DNA of 64,000 bases. Origin: Caulobacteraceae bacterium. GTDB lineage: Bacteria > Pseudomonadota > Alphaproteobacteria > Caulobacterales > Caulobacteraceae. The notes under the pieces were generated by a model. That model was not told where the DNA came from. It was given only the letters and a program-made list of their open reading frames with translations, and ran no database searches. How positions within the stretch are numbered: the first letter of the stretch is position 1; every line of letters starts with the position of its first letter. Shown piece after piece: positions 34,253 through 43,489 of this stretch. A program made the translations under genes and the position numbers. Where the stretch lies: the NCBI GenBank assembly GCA_947475415.1, contig CANJLH010000011.1:55846-119845 (forward strand). Reading direction: 5' to 3'.

Positions 34253-34752
34253 GCCTTATCCGAGGCTCGGCGCAATTCTCCATCGTAGGCTGAATTCCTG
34301 GTTCGCCGGCGATCGGGCCCGAAGTAATGCTCGCTGTCGATGAAGGGGCGAGGGTTGAGGATCACGGCCTCCAGGCGTTGAAGGATCAATTTGGCTGTGA
34401 CCGGTTTGCTAAGAAATTCCGTGACGCCGCGATCTCTGGCCGCGACAATTCGAGGTAAGTCGGAGTGCCCCGAGAGCATGATGATTGGCAAGTACCTCGC
34501 ATCATGCGACAGTGTGCGGACTGCCGAAATAAAATCTAGACCGTTCATGACGGGCATTTCATAGTCAACGAAGCAAATATCGGGTTGGAACTCGTGTACA
34601 GCTTCAAGTCCCCGACGCCCGTCTGCCGCGTATCGAATATTTCCAATTCCAACGCTATTGAGAATGGTTCCAATTATAGAACGCATCTGAGGATTATCGT
34701 CTATTATTACTATTCTTAAATTTGGAAATCCCGCAGATATAAAGGTAGACAC
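34249..34752 (-). CDS. CheY-like response regulator
   Basis: Single-receiver protein of 167 residues. The acidic pocket 'IIDDN', phospho-acceptor Asp in 'CFVDYEMPVMNG', Ser in 'IMLSGHS' and Lys in 'FLSKPV' are all present, so phosphorylation is expected. The tail beyond residue 130 is basic and Arg-rich ('YFGPDRRRTRNS') and carries no recognisable output domain. The 5' end lies in AT-rich DNA. It faces away from the exopolysaccharide trio at 35294, whose regulation it might affect, but no kinase is encoded here. Confidence 0.88.
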   Translation of the reverse strand: MSTFISAGFPNLRIVIIDDNPQMRSIIGTILNSVGIGNIRYAADGRRGLEAVHEFQPDICFVDYEMPVMNGLDFISAVRTLSHDARYLPIIMLSGHSDLPRIVAARDRGVTEFLSKPVTAKLILQRLEAVILNPRPFIDSEHYFGPDRRRTRNSAYDGELRRASDKA

Positions 34753-35293
34753 TGAATTTTCTCAACCATAACAACTGGCATGTAAATTTTCATACTCAAT
34801 AAATTTTGCCACGGTATCGATATATTTAAACATTATTGTAGAATCTAAGATTTAAAAATTTCATCATTCTGAATTTTAACTTTATAAACACCTCATTAAC
34901 ATTGTGCATTAAGGACCCACAGGCCAAACATCTGTGTTGATGATCAATATCATCGTGTTCATACACAAAAAGTTGCGAGGAATGGCAGGTTTGACAGTTC
35001 TCTCGAAGGTGAATCGGATGCTTTGATAACAATCTTCGGAGCATGGGGCCGCAATCCGTCAAGAAGTTTGCTTCGAACCTTCGCGACGATGAAAGCTTAC
35101 AATCATTAATATTGTGGAAACTTTACAACGTAGAGGCGAATAAATCGCCAGTCTAGCGGGTGCGTGGACCTCAAATGCACATGCAATCCAAGCTCTGCGT
35201 CAAATTTTCGCCTTCCAGACGTTCTGTCGAATTGACGATAACTTTAGATCCCGAAGGGCAGGATCGAAGGAGATAAGCCGCACATCTCTCATT
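34753..35293. other. AT-rich intergenic stretch
   Basis: About 540 bases far poorer in G+C than the rest of the window, between the receiver gene and the exopolysaccharide genes. It contains one candidate small gene (35044 to 34826, minus). Otherwise I see A/T runs that could hold promoters for both flanking units, but no clear consensus. The base composition suggests foreign origin or a regulatory spacer bound by a nucleoid protein. Confidence 0.6.
34826..35044 (-). CDS. Small zinc-ribbon-like protein, tentative
   Basis: Open frame of 72 residues starting at the ATG at 35044 (a TTG at 35062 is possible). It carries two Cys-x2-Cys pairs, 'CQTC' and 'CLAC', about 22 residues apart, with His-rich sequence between ('HDDIDHQHR'), the form of a zinc ribbon. 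The C-terminus is basic and aromatic. There is no good ribosome site, and the surrounding AT-rich DNA makes chance frames shorter but not impossible. I regard it as plausible because the two-pair Cys pattern is unlikely in random sequence. Confidence 0.4.
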   Translation of the reverse strand: MLRRLLSKHPIHLRENCQTCHSSQLFVYEHDDIDHQHRCLACGSLMHNVNEVFIKLKFRMMKFLNLRFYNNV

Positions 35294-36367
35294 ATGTTTT
35301 TTGACGTTCCGCCAACCGTCGTAACCTGCGCCACCGCGCCAGCGCCCTCCGATTTGGTGGGTGCGGCTCTTCAAGCTCGGCTGACCGGCGATTTCAGAAG
35401 GGCGCAGCGGTTGCTTGAAGATGCTGTCGCCGCCCAGCCTCGTAACGCCGATGCCTGGGTGAACTTGGGCCTGACGCGGTCGGCGACCGGAGATGTCGCT
35501 GGCGCGCGGGCCGCCTTCCTGCGGACGCTGGAGATCGCGCCGTCCTATGATGACGCCAAGGTGGGGCTGGCGCGGCTGGCCTACCGGGCGGGCGACGGCC
35601 GCGAGGCGCAGGTCTGGCTGGATCGTGTGGGCGCGGCGCATGCCCGTGATCCGGATGTCGTCGCGTTGCGCAGCGCGCTGTCGCAGGTCGGTCATGATGT
35701 CAACTGGCGGCTCGACGCTGGGGCGGCCTACAGCGATCTTTCCAGGAGCTTGCCGGCCTGGCGCGAAGGATCGGCTTCGATCGCCCGCCGTCAGGGCCGC
35801 GACACATTCGGCGCGGGTCTCGAATGGGCCCGCCGGTTCGATCTCTCTGACGTATATGGCGAGGCGCGATATTCGCGGGGGGGACCGCATGGGTACTGGG
35901 GCCTATCGCTGGGCGCGGCCACGGAGCACATTTTCAAACCCAAGGCCTCACTGCGCCTGGAGGGCGCCACCGCCGAAGATCAGGACTGGGGTCTCAACGG
36001 CGCGGTGACCTTCGCCCGATATGACGCCGGGCCCGTCCGCAAGGCGGATCTGCGGGTATCTCGGAAAGTCAGCGAAGATGCGCGGATCAGCGCCCAGGGT
36101 GTGGTGGTCAAGGATGAAACCGGGCAAGTGCGCGCCGGCTACGGCCTGGGCGCCAAGCTGCGCGTAAGCAACAAGTCGGACCTGTCCTTGGGGTGGTCCG
36201 ATGCGCCGGAATCCTCAGAGGGCTTCACGGTGGATGTGCGCACGGTGTCGGTCGGTTTGTCGGCTGAGGTCGCCCCGGGTCTCCAGATCCGCACCGGCGT
36301 GGCGCGGGAAAACCGCAAGGCGTTCGACCGCACCGAGGTGTCCCTCGGCCTGGCGCGGTGGTTCTGA
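35294..36367 (+). CDS. TPR and YaiO-like outer-membrane barrel protein
   Basis: Protein of 357 residues: two to three TPR repeats (about residues 20-125, 'ARLTGDFRRAQRLLEDAVAAQPRNADAW', 'GDVAGARAAFLRTLEIAPSYDDA') followed by a beta-barrel of YaiO/PgaA style ending in 'LGLARWF'. Such proteins let exopolysaccharide cross the outer membrane. The 5' end is puzzling: the ATG is 20 bases after a good AAGGAGA site, and the first 20 residues are a poor signal peptide; no other ATG/GTG/TTG lies closer. It is followed within one base by the HEAT-repeat gene and then the glycosyltransferase. Confidence 0.82.
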   Translation: MFFDVPPTVVTCATAPAPSDLVGAALQARLTGDFRRAQRLLEDAVAAQPRNADAWVNLGLTRSATGDVAGARAAFLRTLEIAPSYDDAKVGLARLAYRAGDGREAQVWLDRVGAAHARDPDVVALRSALSQVGHDVNWRLDAGAAYSDLSRSLPAWREGSASIARRQGRDTFGAGLEWARRFDLSDVYGEARYSRGGPHGYWGLSLGAATEHIFKPKASLRLEGATAEDQDWGLNGAVTFARYDAGPVRKADLRVSRKVSEDARISAQGVVVKDETGQVRAGYGLGAKLRVSNKSDLSLGWSDAPESSEGFTVDVRTVSVGLSAEVAPGLQIRTGVARENRKAFDRTEVSLGLARWF

Positions 36368-36368
36368 C

Positions 36369-37409
36369 TTGGAAGCAGTTTTGCCCCTCATCTGGATGAC
36401 CGCGCTGGTGTTGATGGCGCTGTCATTCCTGGTCCTGGCTATGCTGATGGGCGCGCGGTTCCGGCGCGCCCGTGACGAGGCCTCGGACCTGGAGCGCCGG
36501 GCGCGGGTTTCACGCGAACTGGTTCGCTACGCACTGAAAGGTGGTGAGGCGCCTCAACTGGCTGTCTCCAGCCGCATTGAACGCAAGGTTATTGTCGAGG
36601 TCGGCCTCGACACCGCCAGTATCATCCAGGGCGAGCCCAAGACCCGTCTGCTGGCGTATTTTTCAGAGATCGGACTCGATACCCGCCTCAGACGCCAGGC
36701 GGTCCGGGGACCGCTGCGCGATCGGTTGAACGCCATTGAGGCGCTGCGACTGTTTCCCGGCGAGGAGACCGCCGCGGTGCTGCGTAAGTTGCTGAACGCG
36801 AAGAGCTTGCGGATCTGGCAGCCGGCGCTCAGGACCCTCATGGAAATCGGGGCGGGGCCGGACATGTTCGGCCTGCTGGACCTCGCCGCACGGCCGGGCG
36901 CGCCACAATCATATGTCATCTATCAGGTGATCGCCGCGCGGGCGCATCAGAATCTTCCGGAAGCTCTGAATGCGATGTTGAGCCAGCAGCCGGGTGTGGC
37001 GCGCGCGCTGCTGGTTCGCGCGGTGGGAGACGCAGGCGCGGACGAGGCGCTGGCGCCGTTGACGGCGGCGCTGCTCGACGCTGATCCCGAAGTGCGCGCC
37101 GCCGCCGCCCGCGCCCTGGGCGGTCTGGGAAAGGCGGAGGCGGCCGACGGCCTGGTTTACGCCACCACCGACAGCGATTGGCGGGTGCGATTGCGCGCCT
37201 GCGAGTCCATCGGGCGACTCGGCCTTTGGCAGCAGGCGCTGTCTCTTGAGCCTTTGCTCCATGATCCGGTTTGGTGGGTGCGCTTCAGGGCCGAGGAAGC
37301 ACTGCGCAAACTCAATCAATTCGGACTCGACTCCTTGCAGGAGGCGGACGGAATGCTGAACCGCGACGCCCACGCCATCAAACCCCGAAACGCGGCGGCC
37401 GGCCGATGA
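36369..37409 (+). CDS. Membrane-anchored HEAT-repeat protein
   Basis: Protein of 346 residues from a TTG at 36369 (ATG at 36396 is the alternative). One N-terminal membrane helix (about 5-28) is followed by 'RFRRAR', which by the positive-inside rule puts the rest in the cytoplasm. The remainder is helical repeats; the clearest HEAT units are 'PEVRAAAARALGGLGKAEAADGL', 'WRVRLRACESIGRLG' and 'WWVRFRAEEALRKL'. HEAT arrays are protein-binding scaffolds. It sits between the outer-membrane barrel gene and the glycosyltransferase, overlapping the latter by ATGA, so it probably docks onto the synthase at the inner membrane face. Confidence 0.82.
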   Translation: MEAVLPLIWMTALVLMALSFLVLAMLMGARFRRARDEASDLERRARVSRELVRYALKGGEAPQLAVSSRIERKVIVEVGLDTASIIQGEPKTRLLAYFSEIGLDTRLRRQAVRGPLRDRLNAIEALRLFPGEETAAVLRKLLNAKSLRIWQPALRTLMEIGAGPDMFGLLDLAARPGAPQSYVIYQVIAARAHQNLPEALNAMLSQQPGVARALLVRAVGDAGADEALAPLTAALLDADPEVRAAAARALGGLGKAEAADGLVYATTDSDWRVRLRACESIGRLGLWQQALSLEPLLHDPVWWVRFRAEEALRKLNQFGLDSLQEADGMLNRDAHAIKPRNAAAGR

Positions 37410-38851
37410 ATTTTGGCTTACCGTCCGGGGTCGGCGTCATTGTTGCGCACGAATTCGCGCAGTTCGTGATCGGCTTCGGCATCCTGCAGAATGTGTTTTA
37501 CCTGGCCCAGTTGGCGGTGGCGCAGCGCGCGCTCGCCGCCGAGCCGCCTGAGCCGCGCATGGTGACCCTTTGGCGACGTACGGGCGGAAGCGCACCGCCG
37601 ATCGCCCTACTGGCTCCGGCTTACAACGAGGCGGCGACGATCGAGAACAGCACACGCTCGCTGCTGGCCCTGGACTATCCGGACTTCGAGGTCATCGTCA
37701 TCAACGACGGCTCCAAGGACGATACGCTTGAGGTGATGAAACACGCCTTCGGGCTCGAGCCGGCCCAGTACGATTATGACGCCGTGCTGGATCACGCCGC
37801 GATTCGCGCGGTCTATCGTTCTCCCGGCAATCCGCGGCTGCTGGTGATTGACAAGGAGAATGGCGGCAAGGCGGACGCGCTCAACGCCGGCATCAATATC
37901 TCGCGCTCACCGATCGTCTGTGCGGTGGACGCCGATTCCATTCTTGAGCCCGACGCCCTGTTGCGGGCGGTGCAGCCCTTTGTGGACGATCCGCAAAATG
38001 TCGTCGCCAGCGGCGGCACGATAAGGATCGCCAACGGCTGCATCATCGAGGACGGCAAGGTCGTTGAAATCGGCGTTCCGAAGAACTTCTGGGCGCTGTT
38101 GCAGTCGATCGAATACTTGCGCGCCTTCCTGTTGGCGCGGCTGGCGCTGAGCAAGGTCGGCGTGCTGACCATTGTGTCCGGTGCGTTCGGCCTGTTCCGC
38201 CGCTCGGTGCTGATGGAGATCGGCGGTTACGCCACCAAGACGGTGGGCGAGGACATGGAGCTGATCGTCCGTATCCACCGACATTTCCGGGAGGCGGGAA
38301 AACCCTACCGGATCGCCTTCGTGCCGGAGCCGGTCTGCTGGACCGAGGCCCCGGAGAGTCTGGCGGTGCTGGCGCGCCAGCGGGCTCGCTGGCAGCGCGG
38401 GGCTTTGGAGACCTTCTTCCGGCATTGGAAGATGCTGGTTCACCCGCGCTATGGACGTGTGGGCATACTTGGCATGGGGCAGGTGTTCTTCTTCGATGTG
38501 CTGGGACCGTTCGTCGAGTTAGCCGGCTATGTCCTGATGCCGCTGATGTGGGCGCTGGGCATATTGAACCTGGACTATCTTCTGGCGTTTCTAGCGGTGA
38601 CCTTTGCGTTGGGTATCACCATCAGCGTGGGCTCGCTGGCGATCGAAGAGGCGGAGTTGCGCCGTTTCCCCCGGGCGCGGGATATTCTGACCCTGGCGCT
38701 GGCCGCCGTGATGGAGAATTTCGGCTACCGGCAACTCAACTCCATCTGGCGACTACAAGGACTTTGGCAATGGGCGCGCGGCGTTCAGACCTGGGGTGAG
38801 ATGTCCCGCAAGGGCTTCGCGCCAATGAAGGCGGCGACAAAAGGGGTGTAA
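37406..38851 (+). CDS. Processive family 2 glycosyltransferase
   Basis: Inner-membrane polysaccharide synthase of 481 residues, related to PgaC, hyaluronan and cellulose synthases. A helix at about 11-38 precedes the GT-A domain with Asp101 ('INDGSKDD'), Asp175/Asp177 ('DADS'), Glu282/Asp283 ('GEDMEL') and the product-binding 'QRARW' (325-329). Two or three C-terminal helices follow (about 375-445). All catalytic motifs of a processive synthase are intact. No PilZ domain is visible, so direct cyclic-di-GMP control is not evident. Its operon partners are a HEAT scaffold and an outer-membrane barrel. The polymer is unknown. Confidence 0.92.
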   Translation: MNFGLPSGVGVIVAHEFAQFVIGFGILQNVFYLAQLAVAQRALAAEPPEPRMVTLWRRTGGSAPPIALLAPAYNEAATIENSTRSLLALDYPDFEVIVINDGSKDDTLEVMKHAFGLEPAQYDYDAVLDHAAIRAVYRSPGNPRLLVIDKENGGKADALNAGINISRSPIVCAVDADSILEPDALLRAVQPFVDDPQNVVASGGTIRIANGCIIEDGKVVEIGVPKNFWALLQSIEYLRAFLLARLALSKVGVLTIVSGAFGLFRRSVLMEIGGYATKTVGEDMELIVRIHRHFREAGKPYRIAFVPEPVCWTEAPESLAVLARQRARWQRGALETFFRHWKMLVHPRYGRVGILGMGQVFFFDVLGPFVELAGYVLMPLMWALGILNLDYLLAFLAVTFALGITISVGSLAIEEAELRRFPRARDILTLALAAVMENFGYRQLNSIWRLQGLWQWARGVQTWGEMSRKGFAPMKAATKGV

Positions 38852-38907
38852 ATATCTGCTGGCTGTCGCTTATGGTGTCCTCAAAGAGGACCTGAGGACG
38901 CCCGCCG

Positions 38908-40725
38908 ATGACCGCATACCTGGATGATACCGCCACGTCGGCTGTCGAGACCGAACTCGACGTCGCTGCGATCAAAGCCCGTTACCTCGAGGAACGCGAC
39001 AAGCGGCTGCGTGACGACGGCGTGGGCCAGTATCGCGACCTGCATGGTGACTTCGAGCACATGCTGGACGATCCCTACGCCGATCCGAATTTCACCCGCG
39101 ATCCGGTCGTGGAGGACTGCGAGGCGCTGGTGATCGGCGGTGGCTTCGGCGGTCTCCTGGCGGCGGCGCGCCTGCGGGAGGCGGGGGTCAATTCCATCCG
39201 CATGATCGACCGGGCGGGGGATTTCGGCGGCACCTGGTACTGGAATCGCTACCCCGGCGCAGCCTGCGACGTGGAAAGCTACATCTACATGCCTATGCTG
39301 GAGGAGACCGGCGAGGTCCCCACCGAGAAGTACGCCAAGGCTCCAGAGATATTCGCCCATGCCCAGGCGATCGGGAAGAAGTACGACCTCTACAAGAGCG
39401 CCCTGTTCCAGACGAACGCCACCGAGGTGCGCTGGAATGAGGACCGCGGCCGCTGGATCGTGAAAACCGACCGCGCCGATGAAATCGCGGCCCGTTTTTT
39501 GGTGATCACCAACGGCACCCTCGACCGACCGAAGCTGCCCAACCTGCCGGGTATCACCCGTTTCAAGGGCCACATGTTCCACACCAGCCGCTGGGATTAT
39601 GCCTACACCGGCGGGGACGGTCGCGGGGGCCTGGTCAACCTGGCCGACAAGCGGGTGGGAATCATCGGCACAGGGGCCACCGGGGTGCAGGCGGTGCCCC
39701 ATCTGGCGGAGTGGGCGAAGCAACTCTATGTCTTCCAGCGCACGCCCTCGACGGTCGGCGTTCGCGCCAACCGGGCCACGGACCAGGAATGGTTCAAGAG
39801 CTTGCAGCCCGGGTGGCAGCGCCGTCGCATGGAGAATTTCAACAACCTGGTGTCGATTTCGGGAATCGAGGAGACGGAGGATCTGGTCGCTGACGGTTGG
39901 ACCGACGTGATCCGACGGGTGCTGCTGATTCAGCGCAAGCTGCGTGAGGCCGGCCGACCCGCGGCGGAGGCGTTCAAATACGCGGAACTGGCCGATATTG
40001 AGCAGATGGAAGCCATCCGCGGCCGCGTCGACGAGGTGGTCAAGGACCCCGCAGTGGCGGCGGCGCTGAAACCCTATTACGCCTATTTCTGCAAACGGCC
40101 CTGCTTCCACGACGAGTATCTGCAGAGCTTCAACCGCGACAGCGTCACCTTGGTCGACACGGCCGGCAAGGGTGTCGAGGGTCTCACCGAGACCGGGGTC
40201 ATCGCCGGCGGAAAGACCTGGGACGTCGACTGCCTGATCTGGGCGACAGGCTTCGACTACGCCGCCCAGCGCAAGGATGGGCCGGAAGTCTTCGGCAGGG
40301 GCGGACTGACGCTGTCCGACAAGTACCGCGACGGCGCTATGACCCTGCACGGCCTGCAGAGCCGCGGCTTTCCAAACCTGTTCACCTTCAGCCGCCTGCA
40401 AACGGGAGTGACCACCAACATCACCCACATGCTGCGCGAACTGGCTGCGCACGTCGCCTATATCGTCAAGGAATCCAGGGCTCGGGGTGCGAGCGTGGTG
40501 GATGTGTATGAGGATGCCGAGGCCGAATGGGTCGAACACACGTCAGGGGCGGCCATCCTGCGCAAGCGGTTCTTCGAGGAGTGCACGCCAGGTTACTACA
40601 ATAACGAGGGCCAGGTGCGCACCAACCCCAAGAACGCCAACTACGGCGGCGGTCCGGCGAAGTTCATCCAGATCCTCGAGGACTGGCGCTCGGATGGGCG
40701 TCTGAGCGGGCTGGAACTCTCATAG
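38908..40725 (+). CDS. Baeyer-Villiger-type flavin monooxygenase
   Basis: FAD/NADPH monooxygenase of 605 residues. FAD motif 'GGGFGG' (about 77-82), NADPH motif 'GTGATG', and between them the type I BVMO fingerprint '[13 protein letters not shown]' are intact. '[18 protein letters not shown]' is typical of cyclohexanone/phenylacetone-type enzymes. It would convert a ketone to an ester or lactone. The N-terminal 60 residues are an extra helical arm shared with the paralogue at 52386. It is followed 47 bases later by a YCII-domain gene. Confidence 0.92.
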   Translation: MTAYLDDTATSAVETELDVAAIKARYLEERDKRLRDDGVGQYRDLHGDFEHMLDDPYADPNFTRDPVVEDCEALVIGGGFGGLLAAARLREAGVNSIRMIDRAGDFGGTWYWNRYPGAACDVESYIYMPMLEETGEVPTEKYAKAPEIFAHAQAIGKKYDLYKSALFQTNATEVRWNEDRGRWIVKTDRADEIAARFLVITNGTLDRPKLPNLPGITRFKGHMFHTSRWDYAYTGGDGRGGLVNLADKRVGIIGTGATGVQAVPHLAEWAKQLYVFQRTPSTVGVRANRATDQEWFKSLQPGWQRRRMENFNNLVSISGIEETEDLVADGWTDVIRRVLLIQRKLREAGRPAAEAFKYAELADIEQMEAIRGRVDEVVKDPAVAAALKPYYAYFCKRPCFHDEYLQSFNRDSVTLVDTAGKGVEGLTETGVIAGGKTWDVDCLIWATGFDYAAQRKDGPEVFGRGGLTLSDKYRDGAMTLHGLQSRGFPNLFTFSRLQTGVTTNITHMLRELAAHVAYIVKESRARGASVVDVYEDAEAEWVEHTSGAAILRKRFFEECTPGYYNNEGQVRTNPKNANYGGGPAKFIQILEDWRSDGRLSGLELS

Positions 40726-40772
40726 GCCGGCGGACGTTCACGCTGAACGTCTCCACTTCAAGGAAACCTGCG

Positions 40773-41087
40773 ATGGCCAAGTACCTGTTTGTCTATCACG
40801 GCGGCGGTCCGCCTTCGAACCCCGAAGACGGACAGAAGGTGATGGCGGCCTGGGGCGCGTGGTTCGGTTCGATGGGGGCCGCGGTCATCGACGCGGGCGC
40901 GCCGGTGGGCAAGTCCTCGACCATCCGCGCCGATGGCTCGGTCGCCGGTGACGGCGGGGCCAATCCCGCCAGCGGCTACAGCCTGATCGACGCCCCGAGT
41001 CTTGAGGCGGCTCAGGCGATGGCGAAAGGATGCCCACACCTGACGTCTGGCGGCTCGGTGGAAATCGCGCCGATCATGGAGATGTGA
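40773..41087 (+). CDS. YCII-related (DGPF-type) small protein
   Basis: Protein of 104 residues of the YCII/DGPF ferredoxin-like fold. It has 'KYLFVYHGG' as first strand and a central His in 'GCPHLTSGGSVEIAPI', which resembles the family's conserved 'CP.L..GG.VEV.PI' end. AAGGAAA precedes the ATG. It is probably co-transcribed with the monooxygenase. Function unknown. Confidence 0.85.
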   Translation: MAKYLFVYHGGGPPSNPEDGQKVMAAWGAWFGSMGAAVIDAGAPVGKSSTIRADGSVAGDGGANPASGYSLIDAPSLEAAQAMAKGCPHLTSGGSVEIAPIMEM

Positions 41088-41229
41088 AAAGGCGCCACGG
41101 GCACGACCTGATCGGCCCCTTTGGGAAGGTACGGTTCAATTTCGGCCGCACCCGTGACGAGCGATCATAGCGCTGGTTACGTAAACTCAGGGTGAATTCG
41201 CGTTAACCGCGATTTTGGGTTCGTAGGTC

Positions 41230-42558
41230 TCACCCGTCGCCGTTTATCCCGGCGTAACGGTTCCTCGGAACCGGCAGACCCAGGTGTTCACGCAGGGTGG
41301 AGCCTTCGTACTCGGTGCGGAAAAGTCCGCGCTTCTGGAGGATCGGCACCACCATTTCACAGAAATTGGGGATGCCTGTCACCGGCGTACCCAGACCCAG
41401 GATGAAACCGTCGCAGGCTCGGGTCTCGATCCAGTGGGTGAGTTGGTCGGCGATCCGCTCCGGTCCGCCCATGAAGTGGGGCCGTGGCGTCGCGACCCGC
41501 ATGGCGGTCTCCAACAGGCTTAGGTTGTTCTTCTTGGCGTAGCTTTTGAAGCGGGCGGCGGCGGACTGGAACACCTCCTTGCCTGCGCTCTCGTCAAGGT
41601 CGGGGAAGGGGGCGCGGGGGTCGTACTGGGAAAAGTCGTAACCGCCGAAGGTCCAGGAGAGGTAGCCCAACGCTTCCTCTTCGCTGATCAGTTCGGCGAA
41701 ATCCCGGTACATCTGTTCGGCCTCGGCGTCGGAAGTTCCGACGAAGGCGCTGATCGCCACCATCAGCAGTGGCTCGGCGGTTCGCTTATACTGGCGGCTG
41801 ACTTCCTTCACTTCTCGATAGTAGGCTTGAGCGTCGGCGATGGGCCGCAGACCGCCGAAGATGGCGTCGGCATGTCGGGCGGCGAAGGCGCGGCCGGCGC
41901 CGGACGCGCCGGCCTGGAACACCACCGGCTGGCCCTGGCGTGAGCGTTGCACGCCGAGCGGACCGCGCACCTTGAAGAACTTGCCGTCGTGGTTCAGCGG
42001 ATGCAGCTTTGTGGTGTCGGCGAAAATGCGCCGTTCCCGGTCGTAGACGAAGGCGTCATCCTCCCAGGAATCCCAAAGCCCCTTGATCACCTCGACGGCC
42101 TCATTGGCCCGTTCATAGCGCTCGGCGTGGGAATAGCTCTCGTCCAGGCCGAAATTGAGCCCCGCGCCCGGGTCGCCGGTGGTGACCGCGTTCCAGCCGG
42201 CGCGCCCGTCGGAGATCAGGTCTAGGGAGGCGATCTGGCGGGCGATGTTGAAGGGTTCCATGTAGGACGTGGACATGGTGGCCACCAGGCCGATGTGGCT
42301 GGTCACGGCGGCCATGGCCGACATCAGCGACACCGGTTCCAGTTTGTTCATTCCGTAGGGCGAGGCGTCGGCGCCGGAATAGGGGCTATCGGTGATGAAG
42401 AAAAAGTCCAGCTTGGCCTTTTCCGCGCGGGTGGCGAGATCGCGGTAGAAGTCAAAGCTCACTGAGGCGTCCGGACGCAACTGCGGCTGGCGCCAGGTCC
42501 AGGCATTCATGCCAGCGCCATGGGTGAGGAAACCCAACCGCATTCGCGCACCGGACAT
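41230..42558 (-). CDS. Luciferase-like monooxygenase, NtaA/DszA type
   Basis: Flavin-dependent monooxygenase of 442 residues of the NtaA/SnaA/DszA group. 'NAWTWRQPQL', 'FFITDSPYSGADASP', 'RAGWNAVTTGDPG' and 'HPLNHDGKFFKVRGPLGVQRSRQGQPVVFQAG'-region (key part 'VVFQAGASGAGRAFAA') are family landmarks. These use FMNH2 from a separate reductase. The ATG at 42558 has GGAGAGG a few bases upstream. No flavin reductase gene is nearby. Substrate unknown; relatives attack chelators, sulfones or alkanes. Confidence 0.9.
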   Translation of the reverse strand: MSGARMRLGFLTHGAGMNAWTWRQPQLRPDASVSFDFYRDLATRAEKAKLDFFFITDSPYSGADASPYGMNKLEPVSLMSAMAAVTSHIGLVATMSTSYMEPFNIARQIASLDLISDGRAGWNAVTTGDPGAGLNFGLDESYSHAERYERANEAVEVIKGLWDSWEDDAFVYDRERRIFADTTKLHPLNHDGKFFKVRGPLGVQRSRQGQPVVFQAGASGAGRAFAARHADAIFGGLRPIADAQAYYREVKEVSRQYKRTAEPLLMVAISAFVGTSDAEAEQMYRDFAELISEEEALGYLSWTFGGYDFSQYDPRAPFPDLDESAGKEVFQSAAARFKSYAKKNNLSLLETAMRVATPRPHFMGGPERIADQLTHWIETRACDGFILGLGTPVTGIPNFCEMVVPILQKRGLFRTEYEGSTLREHLGLPVPRNRYAGINGDG

Positions 42559-42640
42559 GGACCTCTCCAACTTTTTTGTTTCGGCATGATCATAGGCGTC
42601 CGGACGTCAGGACACTACCCGGACGACTACGGAGGCGCCG

Positions 42641-42988
42641 TCAGGCGCGCCAGCCCTTCAGCTTCGCCTTGAGATCCGTGACCCAGCGCCGCCCTTCGTC
42701 TCCACCCCAGAGTAGCCAGGCGATATAGCCCGCAGATGGGTTACGCTCATCGCCCCAGACGCGAGAGCGTACCTGCTTGTCGACCTCGTGCCGGGCGAAG
42801 TAGCTCGAAATGCGCATGATGTCCTCGGGTGAGACCTCCTCGCGGGCGGCGAGCTGATGGGCGCGTCGCACGCCGATCTCGGTTCCGCCGCGGCCGAATT
42901 GTGCGCGCAAAGCCAAACCCCGCGCTGCGGCGGCGGCTACAGTCTTGGGGGGAGTCAGGTCCAGCGGGATCGGCGGTTCGTTGGTCAT
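42641..42988 (-). CDS. Conserved hypothetical protein
   Basis: Soluble basic protein of 115 residues with 'RGLALRAQFGRGGTEIGVRRAHQLA' and 'SYFARHEVDKQ....PSAGYIAWLLWGGDEGRRW'. The second part is a recurrent small-domain pattern in alphaproteobacterial and phage-encoded proteins of unknown function. The start used is the ATG at 42988. It is divergent from the excalibur-domain gene. It may be a remnant of a mobile element, but nothing else phage-like surrounds it. Confidence 0.7.
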   Translation of the reverse strand: MTNEPPIPLDLTPPKTVAAAAARGLALRAQFGRGGTEIGVRRAHQLAAREEVSPEDIMRISSYFARHEVDKQVRSRVWGDERNPSAGYIAWLLWGGDEGRRWVTDLKAKLKGWRA

Positions 42989-43105
42989 CGAAAGCGCCCA
43001 ACACCGATTTCCTGTGGTTGTCCACAACTCCGTTGTGGCGGCCTCGGCAGGTATGCGCCTGACATAAAGCTGGGCTTAAGGCTGGCTGACTATGCTGCGC
43101 GAGTG

Positions 43106-43489
43106 ATGAGCGAGACGCCGACCCTTGGATCCGCCAGTCGGGTGGCATGGCCCGCCCGTGCCCGCCGGACCGCTGGCTGGGGCCGCCAGCCGCTCACGCC
43201 AGGTCAATTGGCGATCCTATGCCTGGTGACTTTCCTGTCCATCTTCGCAGCGGGGCTCTTCCCGGCGATCGTTAGACCGCTGTTCCAAGCGGAGCCGACT
43301 CGGGACGCCACGTCCTATGTCCCCGAACGCTATTTCGCTAGTTGCCAGGAGGCGCACGCCCAGGGGGTCTACAGCATCGCGGCGGGCGCTCCGGGCCTGG
43401 ACTGGGACGCCGACGGGATCGCCTGTGAACCCCTGCCCAAAGGACGCCGGGGGCGGCCGCGCTTCGAGACCTGGGGTCAGGCGCGCTGA
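43106..43489 (+). CDS. Excalibur-domain membrane protein
   Basis: Protein of 127 residues. One membrane helix (about 32-54) follows a basic N-terminus, and a C-terminal excalibur calcium-binding domain shows 'YFASCQEAHAQGVYSIAAG' and 'DWDADGIACEP' (D-x-D-x-D-G-I-A-C-E). The domain should face the periplasm. The 3' end overlaps the convergent glutathione transferase gene by 13 bases. Role unknown. Confidence 0.82.
   Translation: MSETPTLGSASRVAWPARARRTAGWGRQPLTPGQLAILCLVTFLSIFAAGLFPAIVRPLFQAEPTRDATSYVPERYFASCQEAHAQGVYSIAAGAPGLDWDADGIACEPLPKGRRGRPRFETWGQAR

Noticed and set aside
42641..42988. Prophage remnant
   Set aside because: The small protein resembles ones seen in phage contexts, but no integrase, attachment repeats or structural genes lie nearby.
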